Assembly: GCF_000384215.1 (NCBI RefSeq)
Contig: NZ_KB913032.1
Location: 5,848,588 to 5,912,587, forward strand
Direction: 5' to 3'
Source: Amycolatopsis alba DSM 44262
GTDB taxonomy: Bacteria > Actinomycetota > Actinomycetes > Mycobacteriales > Pseudonocardiaceae
DNA length: 64,000 bases
A program made the translations under genes and the position numbers. This document shows, one piece after another, positions 51,920 to 60,299 of the stretch (the first letter of the stretch is position 1; each line of letters starts with the position of its first letter). The notes beneath the pieces are model-generated. The model did no database searches. It saw nothing but the letters and a program-made list of their open reading frames with translations, and was not told the origin of the DNA.

Positions 51920-54159
51920 GCACCGGAACCGCACGGGTGGCCGACGCCGAGGTCGAACTCGCGATCACCGGGATGACCTGCGCCTCGTGCGCCATGCGCA
52001 TCGAGCGGAAGCTGAACAAGCTCGACGGTGTCACCGCGACGGTCAACTACGCAACGGAAAAGGCGAAGGTCAGCTACCCGGCCGACATCGAGCCGGGCCT
52101 GCTGATCGAACAGGTCGAGGCGGCCGGGTACTCCGCCGCGTTGCCCGCGGTGGAGACGGAAGAACCCGCCGAGGAGAGCGATCCGACCGCTCCGCTGCGG
52201 CAGCGGCTGATCGGTTCCGCCGTGCTGTCGGTGCCGGTGATCCTCCTCGCGATGGTGCCCGCGTTGCAGTTCACCTACTGGCAGTGGATCTCGCTGACGC
52301 TGGCCGCACCGGTGCTGGTGTGGGCGGCCTGGCCGTTCCACAAGGCGGCATGGGCGAATCTGCGCCACGGAGCGGCCACAATGGACACCCTCATCTCGAT
52401 GGGCACGCTGGCCGCGTTCCTGTGGTCGTTGTACGCCTTGCTGTTCGGCACGGCCGGAACGCCGGGGATGACGCATCCCTTCGAGCTCACCGTCCAGCGG
52501 ATGGCGGGCGACGGCAACATCTATCTCGAGGTCGCCGCCGGTGTCACGACGTTCATCCTCGCCGGACGCTATTTCGAAGCGCGGTCCAAGCGGCGGGCGG
52601 GTGCGGCACTGCGTGCCCTGCTCGAACTCGGCGCGAAGGACGTCGCGGTGCTCCGTGACGGCAAGGAAGTCCGCATCCCGATCGGCGAACTCGCGACGGG
52701 CGAGGAGTTCGTGGTGCGGCCGGGGGAGAAGATCGCGACCGACGGCGTGATCACCGAAGGCGCGTCGGCGGTCGACGCGAGCATGCTCACCGGCGAGAGT
52801 GTTCCGGTGGAGGTCGTCCCCGGTGACCCGGTGGCGGGGGCGACGGTCAACGCGGGCGGCAGGCTCGTCGTCCGTGCGACCCGTGTCGGCGCCGACACGC
52901 AGCTGGCGCAGATGGCGAAGCTCGTCGAGGCGGCCCAGACCGGAAAAGCCCAGGTTCAGCGGCTGGCGGACCGGGTGTCGGCGGTGTTCGTGCCGATCGT
53001 GATCGCGCTCGCCGTCGGCACGCTGATGTTCTGGCTCGGCACCGGCGGTTCGGTCGCGGCCGCGTTCACCGCGGCGGTCGCCGTCCTGATCATCGCCTGC
53101 CCGTGCGCACTGGGCCTGGCGACGCCGACCGCGCTGCTCGTGGGCACCGGCCGGGGCGCGCAGCTCGGGATCCTGATCAAGGGCCCGGAAGTGCTGGAAT
53201 CGACCCGCGCCGTCGACACGGTCGTCCTCGACAAGACCGGCACCGTGACCACGGGGCAGATGTCGCTGGTGGCCGTCCACGTGGCCGAAGGTGCCGACGA
53301 GGAGACGACGCTGCGGCTGGCGGGCGCGCTGGAAGACGCGTCGGAGCACCCGATCGCGCAAGCCATCGCCCGCGCGGCACGGGAACGCACCGGGGAACTC
53401 CCGGCCGTCGAAGAGTTCACCAGCCTCGAAGGCCTTGGTGTGCAAGGGATCGTCGACGGCTCGGCGGTGCTGGTCGGCCGGAGTGCCTTGCTGGAGCAGT
53501 GGAGTCATCACCTGACGCCCGCGCTGGCGGAAGCCAAGGCCGCGGAGGAGAAGCTCGGCCGCACGGCGGTCGTGGTCGGCTGGGACGGGGAGGCCAGGGC
53601 GGTCCTGGTCGTCGCGGACACCGTGAAGCCGTCGTCCGCCGAGGCGATCTCCCGGCTGCGCGGGCTGGGGCTGACCCCGGTGCTGCTCACCGGCGACAAC
53701 GAGGCCGTCGCCCGCGCGGTGGCGGCCGAGGTCGGGATCGAAACGGTGATCGCCGAGGTGCTGCCGAAGGACAAGGTCGACGTCGTCAAGCGGCTCCAAG
53801 GCGAGGGCAAGGTCGTGGCGATGGTCGGCGACGGCGTCAACGACGCGGCCGCGCTGGCACAGGCCGACCTCGGCCTGGCGATGGGCACCGGCACCGACGT
53901 CGCCATCGAGGCCGGTGACCTGACGCTGGTCCGCGGTGACCTGCGGGCGGCGGCGGACGCGATCCGGCTTTCCCGGCGGACCCTGCGCACCATCAAGGGC
54001 AACCTGTTCTGGGCTTTCGCCTACAACGTCGGCGCGCTTCCGCTGGCGGCCGCGGGCCTGCTCAACCCGATGATCGCCGGTGCCGCGATGGCCTTCAGCT
54101 CGGTCTTCGTGGTGTTCAACAGCCTGCGCTTGCGCGGGTTCCGGAGCATCGCGCCCTGA
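51916..54159 (+). CDS. copA: copper-translocating P1B-type ATPase
   Basis: A 747-aa Cu(I) exporter. N-terminal HMA domain with GMTCASC (19-25), eight membrane helices, actuator TGES (292-295), the transport CPC in helix 6 (395-397), phosphorylation loop DKTGT (439-443), the SEHP motif of the nucleotide domain and the hinge GDGVNDAAA. The CPC signature and HMA domain mark it as Cu(I)/Ag(I) type. It is the last gene of the chaperone-secreted protein-ATPase operon and is translationally coupled to the gene before it. Confidence 0.95.
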   Translation: MSTGTARVADAEVELAITGMTCASCAMRIERKLNKLDGVTATVNYATEKAKVSYPADIEPGLLIEQVEAAGYSAALPAVETEEPAEESDPTAPLRQRLIGSAVLSVPVILLAMVPALQFTYWQWISLTLAAPVLVWAAWPFHKAAWANLRHGAATMDTLISMGTLAAFLWSLYALLFGTAGTPGMTHPFELTVQRMAGDGNIYLEVAAGVTTFILAGRYFEARSKRRAGAALRALLELGAKDVAVLRDGKEVRIPIGELATGEEFVVRPGEKIATDGVITEGASAVDASMLTGESVPVEVVPGDPVAGATVNAGGRLVVRATRVGADTQLAQMAKLVEAAQTGKAQVQRLADRVSAVFVPIVIALAVGTLMFWLGTGGSVAAAFTAAVAVLIIACPCALGLATPTALLVGTGRGAQLGILIKGPEVLESTRAVDTVVLDKTGTVTTGQMSLVAVHVAEGADEETTLRLAGALEDASEHPIAQAIARAARERTGELPAVEEFTSLEGLGVQGIVDGSAVLVGRSALLEQWSHHLTPALAEAKAAEEKLGRTAVVVGWDGEARAVLVVADTVKPSSAEAISRLRGLGLTPVLLTGDNEAVARAVAAEVGIETVIAEVLPKDKVDVVKRLQGEGKVVAMVGDGVNDAAALAQADLGLAMGTGTDVAIEAGDLTLVRGDLRAAADAIRLSRRTLRTIKGNLFWAFAYNVGALPLAAAGLLNPMIAGAAMAFSSVFVVFNSLRLRGFRSIAP

Positions 54160-54167
54160 CGGCCGTG

Positions 54168-54192
54168 GTTGACCAACGGGTGTTCTGGGTAA
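54168..54192 (+). promoter_or_regulatory. candidate stress-sigma (SigB/SigF-type) promoter
   Basis: GTTG at 54168-54171 and GGGTAA at 54187-54192 are separated by 15 bp, close to the actinobacterial general-stress consensus GTTT-N13-16-GGGTA. It lies 53 bp before an RsbW-like anti-sigma gene. Such genes are often autoregulated by the sigma factor that they hold. One mismatch in the -35 keeps this tentative. Confidence 0.4.
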
Positions 54193-54244
54193 CCCGAACG
54201 TGCGACTTCAGCAGCGAGGTCGCGTAACGGGGAAGGGTGGCTCC

Positions 54245-54706
54245 ATGATCAGTATCGCGGAGCATCCGGTGCCGGGAACCTGGGTGCTTGACCTGCGAGC
54301 CACGACGCCACGGGCGTTGCCGGACATGCGCGCCTGGGTGGTCAGATGCCTGCCGGATCTCGGCGAGGGCCATCGTGACGACGTCCTGCTGGCGGCGACG
54401 GAACTGGTCGCCAACGCCTACGTGCACGGTGGTGGCGCACGCCACATCCAGTTGTGGCGCGGCGTCACCCCGTGCGCGGTCCGCATCGAGGTCGCGGACG
54501 TCAGCATCGAGCAGCCACGGGCGCGCTGTTCGCAGATCGAGGATCCCCGCGGACGGGGTCTGCTCGTCGTCGACGGGGTGGCGGTGCAGTGGGGTGTCCG
54601 GCGCGAGCGGCTGCGCGGCGGGAAGATCGTCTGGGCGCACATCCGTTGTGACGGCCGTTGCCCGGAAGCGCCCCCGCGCGTGCGCGGGAAGCGCTCCCGG
54701 AGCTGA
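54245..54706 (+). CDS. RsbW-like anti-sigma ATP-binding protein (HATPase_c_2)
   Basis: A 153-aa GHKL-fold protein. The N box is AATELVANAYVHG, and the G1-like box DPRGRGLLVV is present, as in RsbW/SpoIIAB-type serine kinases and the many stand-alone actinomycete homologues. It probably binds a sigma factor or an anti-anti-sigma STAS protein; no such partner is adjacent, so partners must be elsewhere. ATG 54245 is chosen for GGAAGG upstream. It lies 85 bp after copA and converges with the MFS gene, 6 bp away. Confidence 0.82.
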   Translation: MISIAEHPVPGTWVLDLRATTPRALPDMRAWVVRCLPDLGEGHRDDVLLAATELVANAYVHGGGARHIQLWRGVTPCAVRIEVADVSIEQPRARCSQIEDPRGRGLLVVDGVAVQWGVRRERLRGGKIVWAHIRCDGRCPEAPPRVRGKRSRS

Positions 54707-54712
54707 TCGGAC

Positions 54713-56068
54713 TCAGACGGCCCGGCGCGCGGTGAACAGGCCGAGGGCCGAGACGGCGGCGAAGCCGAACAGCAGCCATCGGGCCGAGGTGACCACCGAA
54801 GACCCGCCAAGGTTGACCAGCAGGCCGGCGACCGCTGCACCGAACGCCGTCGACATCGTCAGGATCGTCGCGATCGCGGCGGCAGCCTTCCCGCCTTCGC
54901 CGTCCGGTGCGGAAGTCATCGCCGCGACGGACAGATGCGGCATCGCGATGCCGATTCCCGTGCCACCGAAGAAGAGCACCGGCAGCCAGGCGAGCACCAC
55001 CGGCAGCGACGGCCGATCGGCCTGCAGCAGTCCCAGCAGGACGAACCCGGCGGCGAGGCAGGCGGGCCCGGCGAGGACGAGCCGCCGGGTCTTATGGGCC
55101 GACGCGCTGAAGAGCTGGCTCACGGACCAGCCCAGGGAAAGCGCTGCGGCGAAGAATCCCGCCGCCGCGGGCGGGAGCCCGCCCAGCCGCTGGCCGAACA
55201 ACGGCAAGAACGTCTCCACGGCCACACCGGACGCCAGAACCATGATCGTCAGGTAGATCCACCGCAGCCGCGAACCCCGCCGGTACACCGACCCCGGCAG
55301 CACACTCGCCGTCGCGCGGTTCTCCGTCACCAGGAAAGCGGCCACGAGGACGAGACCCAGCGCGATGAAGGCCGCCATGGCGAGGGTGTCGGAGAGGATC
55401 CCGGCCACACTCACCGCTCCGGCGGCACCGACGACCAGGGACAGCGACGCGACCGGGACCGGCGGTGCCTGCGCCGCCCGTTCGCCGCCGGGAAGCGCCC
55501 GTGGCACGAAGATCGCCAGCACGGCCGCCGCCACGGCCAGGGCAACGAACGCGGACCGCCACGAACCGAACTGGGCGGTGAACCCGCCGAGTGCCGGGCC
55601 CGCGAAGTTGCCGACCCCGAACATCGCGGAGATCAGGGCGCTTCCGCGGCTCCACAGCCGGGACGGCAGCGCCGAATGGATGAGCGCGAAGCCCAGTCCG
55701 GTCAGCAGACCGGCGCCGAGCCCCTGCATCCCACGGCCGGGAAGGAGGACCTGCATCGACGGGCTCACCGCGCAAAGCACCGAGCCCGCGGCGAAGACGC
55801 CGAAGCCGATCAGATAGGAACCCTTGCCCCCGAACCGGGAAAGGGACTGGCCCACCAGCATGGTCGCGACGACCTGGGCGATGAGGAACGCCGTCATGGT
55901 CCAGGCGTACAACGGCCGTCCGCCGATCTCCTCGATCGCCGTCGGCAGCAGGCTCGCCGCCACGTAGATGGTGATCGCGCCGACGAGCACACCACCCGCC
56001 AGTACCGCCGCGGTACTCGTATGGCGGCCCAGTTCCCGCCACGATCCGATGTCTTGCCCGATGCTCAC
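54713..56068 (-). CDS. MFS exporter
   Basis: A 451-aa major facilitator with 12-14 hydrophobic segments. The loop 2-3 motif is seen as VGQSLSRFGGKGSYLIG (motif A variant) and GLGAGLLTGLGFAL recalls the export-type motif C. It resembles drug exporters. GTG 56068 is chosen because GAGGAG is 6 bp upstream; the open frame extends 24 codons further without a site. It lies 89 bp downstream of the TetR gene on the same strand, so both may be co-transcribed and derepressed together. Confidence 0.87.
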   Translation of the reverse strand: MSIGQDIGSWRELGRHTSTAAVLAGGVLVGAITIYVAASLLPTAIEEIGGRPLYAWTMTAFLIAQVVATMLVGQSLSRFGGKGSYLIGFGVFAAGSVLCAVSPSMQVLLPGRGMQGLGAGLLTGLGFALIHSALPSRLWSRGSALISAMFGVGNFAGPALGGFTAQFGSWRSAFVALAVAAAVLAIFVPRALPGGERAAQAPPVPVASLSLVVGAAGAVSVAGILSDTLAMAAFIALGLVLVAAFLVTENRATASVLPGSVYRRGSRLRWIYLTIMVLASGVAVETFLPLFGQRLGGLPPAAAGFFAAALSLGWSVSQLFSASAHKTRRLVLAGPACLAAGFVLLGLLQADRPSLPVVLAWLPVLFFGGTGIGIAMPHLSVAAMTSAPDGEGGKAAAAIATILTMSTAFGAAVAGLLVNLGGSSVVTSARWLLFGFAAVSALGLFTARRAV

Positions 56069-56157
56069 GCGCTTCTCCTCGCTGTCGAGTGGATTGCGCT
56101 TTGCATCCTGTCGGCGCGGGGAGCCCCGGTAATCGGACAAATCAGACGTGAATCACG

Positions 56158-56748
56158 TCACATTTTCGCGCGGCCCTCGATCGCGGCGCGGGCGGCCTCG
56201 ACCGACTTCCGGACGACGACTTCGGTGGAGTAGCCCTGTTTCGTGAAGACGCCGTCGAGATAGAACGTGCCGTAGCCGTGTGCCTGGGTGAACAACTGCT
56301 CCATCAGCTCCAGCCCGTCTTGTGGCCGGTCGGCGACGGTGAGGCAGAGCATGACGAACTGGTCGGTCAGGCGGCGGGTCTGCTCGTGCAGTCCGGCGTG
56401 CTCGGGGCCCTGCAGGCCGTCCGAGTAGATGATGTTCATCCCGGCCCGGCGCTCGATCAGGTACTCCGTGTACGCGCCGGCGGCGGCGGCGAGGGCCGCG
56501 ACGGGCTCAGCCTCGGCCTCGATGGCGTCGTGCACCTTGTCGGCCAGCTGGCAGGCGACGGTGGCCGCGATCGCGGCCAGCAGGCTCTCCTTGTCCGGGA
56601 AGTGCCGGTAGGGCGCGCCGGGGCTGACTTTCGCGCGCCGGGCGACCTCGGCGACGGAGAACGCGCCCAGTCCCTGCTCGGCGATCAGGTCGAGCGCGAC
56701 CCGCACGAGTTCGGCGCGGAGGTCGCCGTGGTGGTACTTGCCGCCCAT
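56158..56748 (-). CDS. TetR-family repressor
   Basis: A 196-aa regulator: helix-turn-helix at about 8-56 (ELVRVALDLIAEQGLGAFSV, then RRAKVSPGAPYRHFPDK) and a C-terminal domain of the WHG/TetR_C_33-like type. Divergent from the alcohol dehydrogenase and upstream of the MFS gene. Two GTAAG-type dyads in the 102-bp gap to the dehydrogenase are likely operators. ATG 56748 is preferred to 56760 because the conserved HHGDLR start follows directly. Confidence 0.9.
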   Translation of the reverse strand: MGGKYHHGDLRAELVRVALDLIAEQGLGAFSVAEVARRAKVSPGAPYRHFPDKESLLAAIAATVACQLADKVHDAIEAEAEPVAALAAAAGAYTEYLIERRAGMNIIYSDGLQGPEHAGLHEQTRRLTDQFVMLCLTVADRPQDGLELMEQLFTQAHGYGTFYLDGVFTKQGYSTEVVVRKSVEAARAAIEGRAKM

Positions 56749-56781
56749 GTCGTGGATCACACCGTCCCGGTCGTGGAATAT

Positions 56782-56819
56782 GTAAGAGCCCTCTTACGTA
56801 GTTGTAAGTGACCTCTTAC
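56782..56819. promoter_or_regulatory. tandem TetR operators
   Basis: GTAAGAGCCCTCTTAC (56782-56797) is a perfect 7-2-7 dyad; GTAAGTGACCTCTTAC (56804-56819) is a second copy with two changes. They are 22 bp apart (two helical turns) and lie 34 bp from the repressor ATG and 31 bp from the dehydrogenase ATG, ideal for repressing both. Confidence 0.75.
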
Positions 56820-56850
56820 ATGGTCTCACTGTTTTCCTTCGGAGGGTTTC

Positions 56851-57900
56851 ATGACGACGACCACGCACGCCATCGCCGCGCCATCCCCTGGCGCCGCCCT
56901 GTCGCCGACGACGATCGAGCGTCGCGACCTGCGTCCGGACGACGTGCTGATCGACATCGCGTACGCGGGGATCTGCCACAGCGACATCCACCAGGTGAAG
57001 GAAGACTGGGGCAGCGCGATCTTCCCGATGGTGCCCGGCCACGAGATCGCCGGCGTCGTCGCCGCGGTCGGCTCCGGGGTGACGAAGTACCAGGTCGGCG
57101 ACCGTGTCGGGGTCGGCTGCATGGTCGATTCCTGCGGCGAGTGCGAGTGCTGCCTTGCGGGCACCGAGCAGTTCTGCGTCAAGGGCAACATCCAGACGTA
57201 CAACGGTGTCGGCTTCGACGGCGAGAACACCTACGGCGGCTACAGCCGCCAGATCGTGGTGAAGGACGGCTTCGTCTGCCGGATCCCGGAGGGGATCGGC
57301 CTCGACATCGCCGCCCCGCTGCTGTGCGCGGGCATCACCACCTACTCCCCGCTGAACCGCTGGGGCGCCGGACCCGGCAAGAAGGTCGCCGTCGTCGGCC
57401 TCGGCGGGCTCGGCCACATGGCGGTCAAGATCGCGGTCGCCATGGGCGCCGAGGTCACCGTGCTCAGCCAGAGCCTGAAGAAGCAGGAAGACGGACTGAA
57501 GCTGGGTGCGAAGGACTACTTCGCGACCGGTGACGCGTCGACGTTCCAGACGCTGCGCGGCCGCTTCGACCTGATCCTCAACACCGTTTCGGCGACCCTG
57601 CCTGTCGACTCCTACCTCGGCATGCTGCGCGTCGGCGGCGCGATGGTGAACGTCGGCGCGCCCGGCGAACCACTGTCCTACAACGCTTTCTCGCTGCTCG
57701 GCGGGAACAGGGTGCTCGCCGGTTCGATGATCGGCGGGATCGCCGAGACCCAGGAGATGCTCGACTTCTGCGCCGAGCACGGGATCGGCGCGGAGATCGA
57801 GACGATCTCGGCCGACCAGGTGAACGTGGCCTACGACCGGGTCGAGAACAGCGACGTCCGCTACCGGTTCGTCATCGACGCGGCCACCATCGGCGCGTAA
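56851..57900 (+). CDS. zinc-dependent NAD(P) alcohol dehydrogenase, YahK/CAD-like
   Basis: A 349-aa medium-chain dehydrogenase. Catalytic-zinc ligands appear in GICHSDIHQ and GHEIAG, the structural zinc in CGECECC...C (four Cys within 118-145), and the Rossmann motif [11 protein letters not shown]. The family (YahK, cinnamyl-alcohol-dehydrogenase-like) reduces many aldehydes using NADPH. GGAGG precedes ATG 56851. Placed under a TetR repressor with an exporter on the other side, so it may detoxify a reactive aldehyde. A long hairpin follows its stop. Confidence 0.93.
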   Translation: MTTTTHAIAAPSPGAALSPTTIERRDLRPDDVLIDIAYAGICHSDIHQVKEDWGSAIFPMVPGHEIAGVVAAVGSGVTKYQVGDRVGVGCMVDSCGECECCLAGTEQFCVKGNIQTYNGVGFDGENTYGGYSRQIVVKDGFVCRIPEGIGLDIAAPLLCAGITTYSPLNRWGAGPGKKVAVVGLGGLGHMAVKIAVAMGAEVTVLSQSLKKQEDGLKLGAKDYFATGDASTFQTLRGRFDLILNTVSATLPVDSYLGMLRVGGAMVNVGAPGEPLSYNAFSLLGGNRVLAGSMIGGIAETQEMLDFCAEHGIGAEIETISADQVNVAYDRVENSDVRYRFVIDAATIGA

Positions 57901-57929
57901 CCGGCCCAGCCGGTCATAATCGCAGGTTC

Positions 57930-57986
57930 GGTCCGTGAAGGCCTCCTTGCCTACCCTGAAGGTAGGGAAGGAGGCCTTCACGGACC
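57930..57986. repeat. long inverted repeat (hairpin element C)
   Basis: 26-bp arms (57930-57955 and 57961-57986) with one mismatch and a 5-nt loop CTGAA, between the convergent dehydrogenase and CPBP genes. The arms begin GGTCCGTGAAGGCC. It shares 14 of 20 arm positions and the TGAAGG loop edge with the element at 39705, each copy being internally self-complementary. Probable two-way terminator or hairpin repeat family. Confidence 0.8.
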
Positions 57987-58009
57987 AGGCACGCGACCGA
58001 GTCGCAGGC

Positions 58010-58896
58010 TCACATCAACAGCAGGGGCAGGGTGTTCATCGCGGTGTGCGCGGCGATCGGCGCCCACAGGTTGCGGTAGCGCGACCACAGGTAGCCGGTG
58101 AACAGGCCGAAGAACCCTTGGAAGGCCACGATCGCGCCGAGGGTGAGCGGAAGCGTTCCCTGGCCGTGCGTCGGCAGGTGCAGCCACGCGAACAGCAGTG
58201 ACGAGAGCAGGATTCCGGGCCAGCGCCCGAAAAGCGCTTCGAGCGGGTCTGCAGCATGCCGCGGAAGAAGACCTCTTCGAGGACGTTCGCGGTGAAGAAG
58301 GTCAGCGTCGCGCCCACTGCGAGGTAGACCGGATCGGGATAGTCGTCCGCGCTGGGGAGCGGCGGCGAGAATGGTCCCAGAATGTAGAGCCAGCCGAACA
58401 CGAGTACCGCCGGGATCGGCGCGAGCCATTGCCAGGCCTGCCGGGGCAGCCACGTGAGCCGGAACGGATCCGGTTCCTCGCGCGGCCGGAGGGTTCGCAG
58501 AAGAACCAGTGGCAGCACCAGGAACACGAGCGGTTTGGCGAGCGCCCAGATGTCGCGGACCAGAGCGTGCTGTCCCATCTCGGACACCAGGAACAACGCC
58601 AGTGGCCACAGGAAGGCGATCAACGCCAAGGCCGTCGCTTGTCTGCTCAGCGCGCGCCTGTCGGGCACCCGCGGGAGCAGTCTCGGCGCGTGGAGCGGGA
58701 TCCCGCGGATCAGCAGGATCCCGGCCAGCGCGGGGATCAGTGCGCCCGCGAGGGAGAGTTCCGCGGCCGAATCCGCGGACGGCTTGATCGTGTCGTACCC
58801 GGTCGCCAGCAGCAGTGCGGGCACGGCCACGAAGACCGCGAGCCCTCCGAAGAGGATTCCCCAGGCGGCACCCGTGCGGGTGTCGGTTTTTTCCAT
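58010..58896 (-). pseudogene. CPBP-family intramembrane protease, frameshifted
   Basis: A membrane protein of the Abi/CPBP (Rce1-like) family split between two frames. The first frame carries about six membrane helices and motif 1 EEVFFRGMLQTR; the second, from about 58245 to the TGA at 58010, carries motif 2 (FAWLH) and motif 3 (HTAMN). Restoring one base near 58241-58246 (CCCG(G)CTCGAAG) rejoins them into about 296 aa with every motif intact. So either the sequence has a one-base error or the gene has just been lost. Family members are implicated in prenyl-protein and bacteriocin-immunity functions. Start ATG 58896 (GTG 58899 directly before it). Confidence 0.78.
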
Positions 58897-59265
58897 CACC
58901 GGGAAAGGATCATCGAAGCGGCGCGCGTCCGCGTCATCCCTTCGGAGGACTTATCGAAGGGCAAGGCAAGGTGTCGTGCCAGGGACGCGGATGGGTGCTT
59001 GTCGGCGATGAGTGAGCGGAAGGGGGCTTTCCCCTCATTGCACGAATGGAAGGTGTCCTTCGCCTCGGGTCTTGTGGTTCTCAGGTGACGGAGGCTCAGA
59101 GGTGCGTCGCGGCCGGATGGGCGCACGCCAGGAACTCGGCAGTGCGCCATATTTGGCTTGCCCTCGACAAGTCTTCCCTTCCGGACGGCCCTTTTGGCTC
59201 TTGCCCTGATTTTCCGTCCTCGCCAAGCTGCTCTTGTCCCGGACAGGCAAGGGGGAGTGATCGGT
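58897..59265. other. 369-bp gap with possible decayed repeats
   Basis: No gene is supported. Around 59012-59065 two short A/G-C/T blocks, GAAGGGGGCTTTCCCC and GGAAGGTGTCCTTCG, recall pieces of the hairpin elements at 39705 and 57930 but do not form one long stem. The promoter of the secreted gene at 59266 should be in the right-hand part. Confidence 0.4.
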
Positions 59266-59649
59266 ATGAAGTTCCGGAATTCGCTGGGAATCAGTGTGTT
59301 GTGCGCCGTCGCGATCGCGGTGGGATCGGCCCCGGCGGCCGATGCCGCGGCCGAGGCGGGCTACACGTGGCTCGACCTGATCACCGGACGGGGCTACAGC
59401 GGCACCACCGCCCGGTCGTCCGGGACCGAAGCCGAAGTACCTCCACGTGGCCCTTCGCTGGATTGCCGGGATCCGTGGCTTTCCGGATCGGGTTACGCGC
59501 TTTCCTGCTCGGGAACGGACTTCCACGTCTTCGTCGACTGTTCGAACGGTGACCGGTACGCCTACGGCCGGGGCCAGGGGGAGTACCGGATCATCTTCAC
59601 CTGCCCCGGCGGTGCCACGGCATTGCGTGGCGGCGCATACGGTTACTGA
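59266..59649 (+). CDS. small secreted Cys-containing protein
   Basis: A 127-aa exported protein. MKFRN and the core GISVLCAVAIAVGSAPAADA form a signal peptide cleaved near residue 28. The mature part (about 100 aa) has four cysteines (in SLDCRDPW, LSCSGTD, VDCSNGD, FTCPGG), likely two disulfides, and many Gly/Tyr. I recognise no family. GGGGGAG precedes ATG 59266. It converges on the TetR gene with 5 bp between stops. Confidence 0.7.
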   Translation: MKFRNSLGISVLCAVAIAVGSAPAADAAAEAGYTWLDLITGRGYSGTTARSSGTEAEVPPRGPSLDCRDPWLSGSGYALSCSGTDFHVFVDCSNGDRYAYGRGQGEYRIIFTCPGGATALRGGAYGY

Positions 59650-59654
59650 GGACC

Positions 59655-60224
59655 TCAGCCGACCGCGATGACCTTTTCCAGGCTGCGCAAGCACAAAGTG
59701 AGCGCGTCGTGCTTCGGTGTCTTCTCGCGCACCAGGCCCCACGCCGTGTAAAGCAGGCTCCACAGCAGTTGCAGCAGCCATTCCTTCGTCATCGCCGGAT
59801 CGATCGAGCCCTCGGCGTGCCCGCGTTCGATGACCCCCAGCAGGGCACGGTCGTCGTCGCTCTCCTCTTCCCATTCGGGGCGGGTCATCAGATCCGGCAT
59901 GGTGAACAGCAGCTGGAAGACGTCGGCGTGCTCGAAGTACTCCTGGCACAGCCTCGCCAGCACGGCCGGAGCGGGGCCGTCGTCGAGCCGGGCCCGTTCG
60001 GTGCTCCGGGAGATCTTGTCGAGGGCGTCGTGACTGATGGCGTCGATGAGGTCCGAGCGTTCCGCGAAGTACCGGTGCACCGTCGTGCGCCCGACGTTCG
60101 CCGCCGCCGCGATGTCGGCCAGCGTGGCGCCCGGTTGCTTCGTCAACGTCTCGATGGCCGCGTCCAGGATCGCGCGCCGGGTCCTCGCCCGGACACCCGT
60201 CTCGGTGACCACACCCTCGCTCAT
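59655..60224 (-). CDS. TetR-family repressor
   Basis: A 189-aa regulator with helix-turn-helix about 14-62 (RAILDAAIETLTKQPGATLADIA, ANVGRTTVHRYFAERSDL, quoted in parts) and a helical C-terminus with several Trp. Divergent from an ABC exporter gene over 75 bp that contains a TAGAACA/TGTTCCA dyad, so it is the probable local repressor of that exporter and of itself. Confidence 0.9.
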   Translation of the reverse strand: MSEGVVTETGVRARTRRAILDAAIETLTKQPGATLADIAAAANVGRTTVHRYFAERSDLIDAISHDALDKISRSTERARLDDGPAPAVLARLCQEYFEHADVFQLLFTMPDLMTRPEWEEESDDDRALLGVIERGHAEGSIDPAMTKEWLLQLLWSLLYTAWGLVREKTPKHDALTLCLRSLEKVIAVG

Positions 60225-60272
60225 GGCCAGTACCGTACCTCGATTGCCGATATGGAACTCATTTGACGATTT

Positions 60273-60290
60273 TAGAACATGCGTGTTCCA
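60273..60290. promoter_or_regulatory. TetR operator before the ABC exporter
   Basis: TAGAACATGCGTGTTCCA: 7-bp arms with one mismatch and a 4-bp centre (perfect core GAACATGCGTGTTC). It ends 9 bp before ATG 60300, so a bound repressor would block transcription start; a half-site GGAAC lies at 60254-60258. Confidence 0.65.
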
Positions 60291-60299
60291 TTAGGAACC

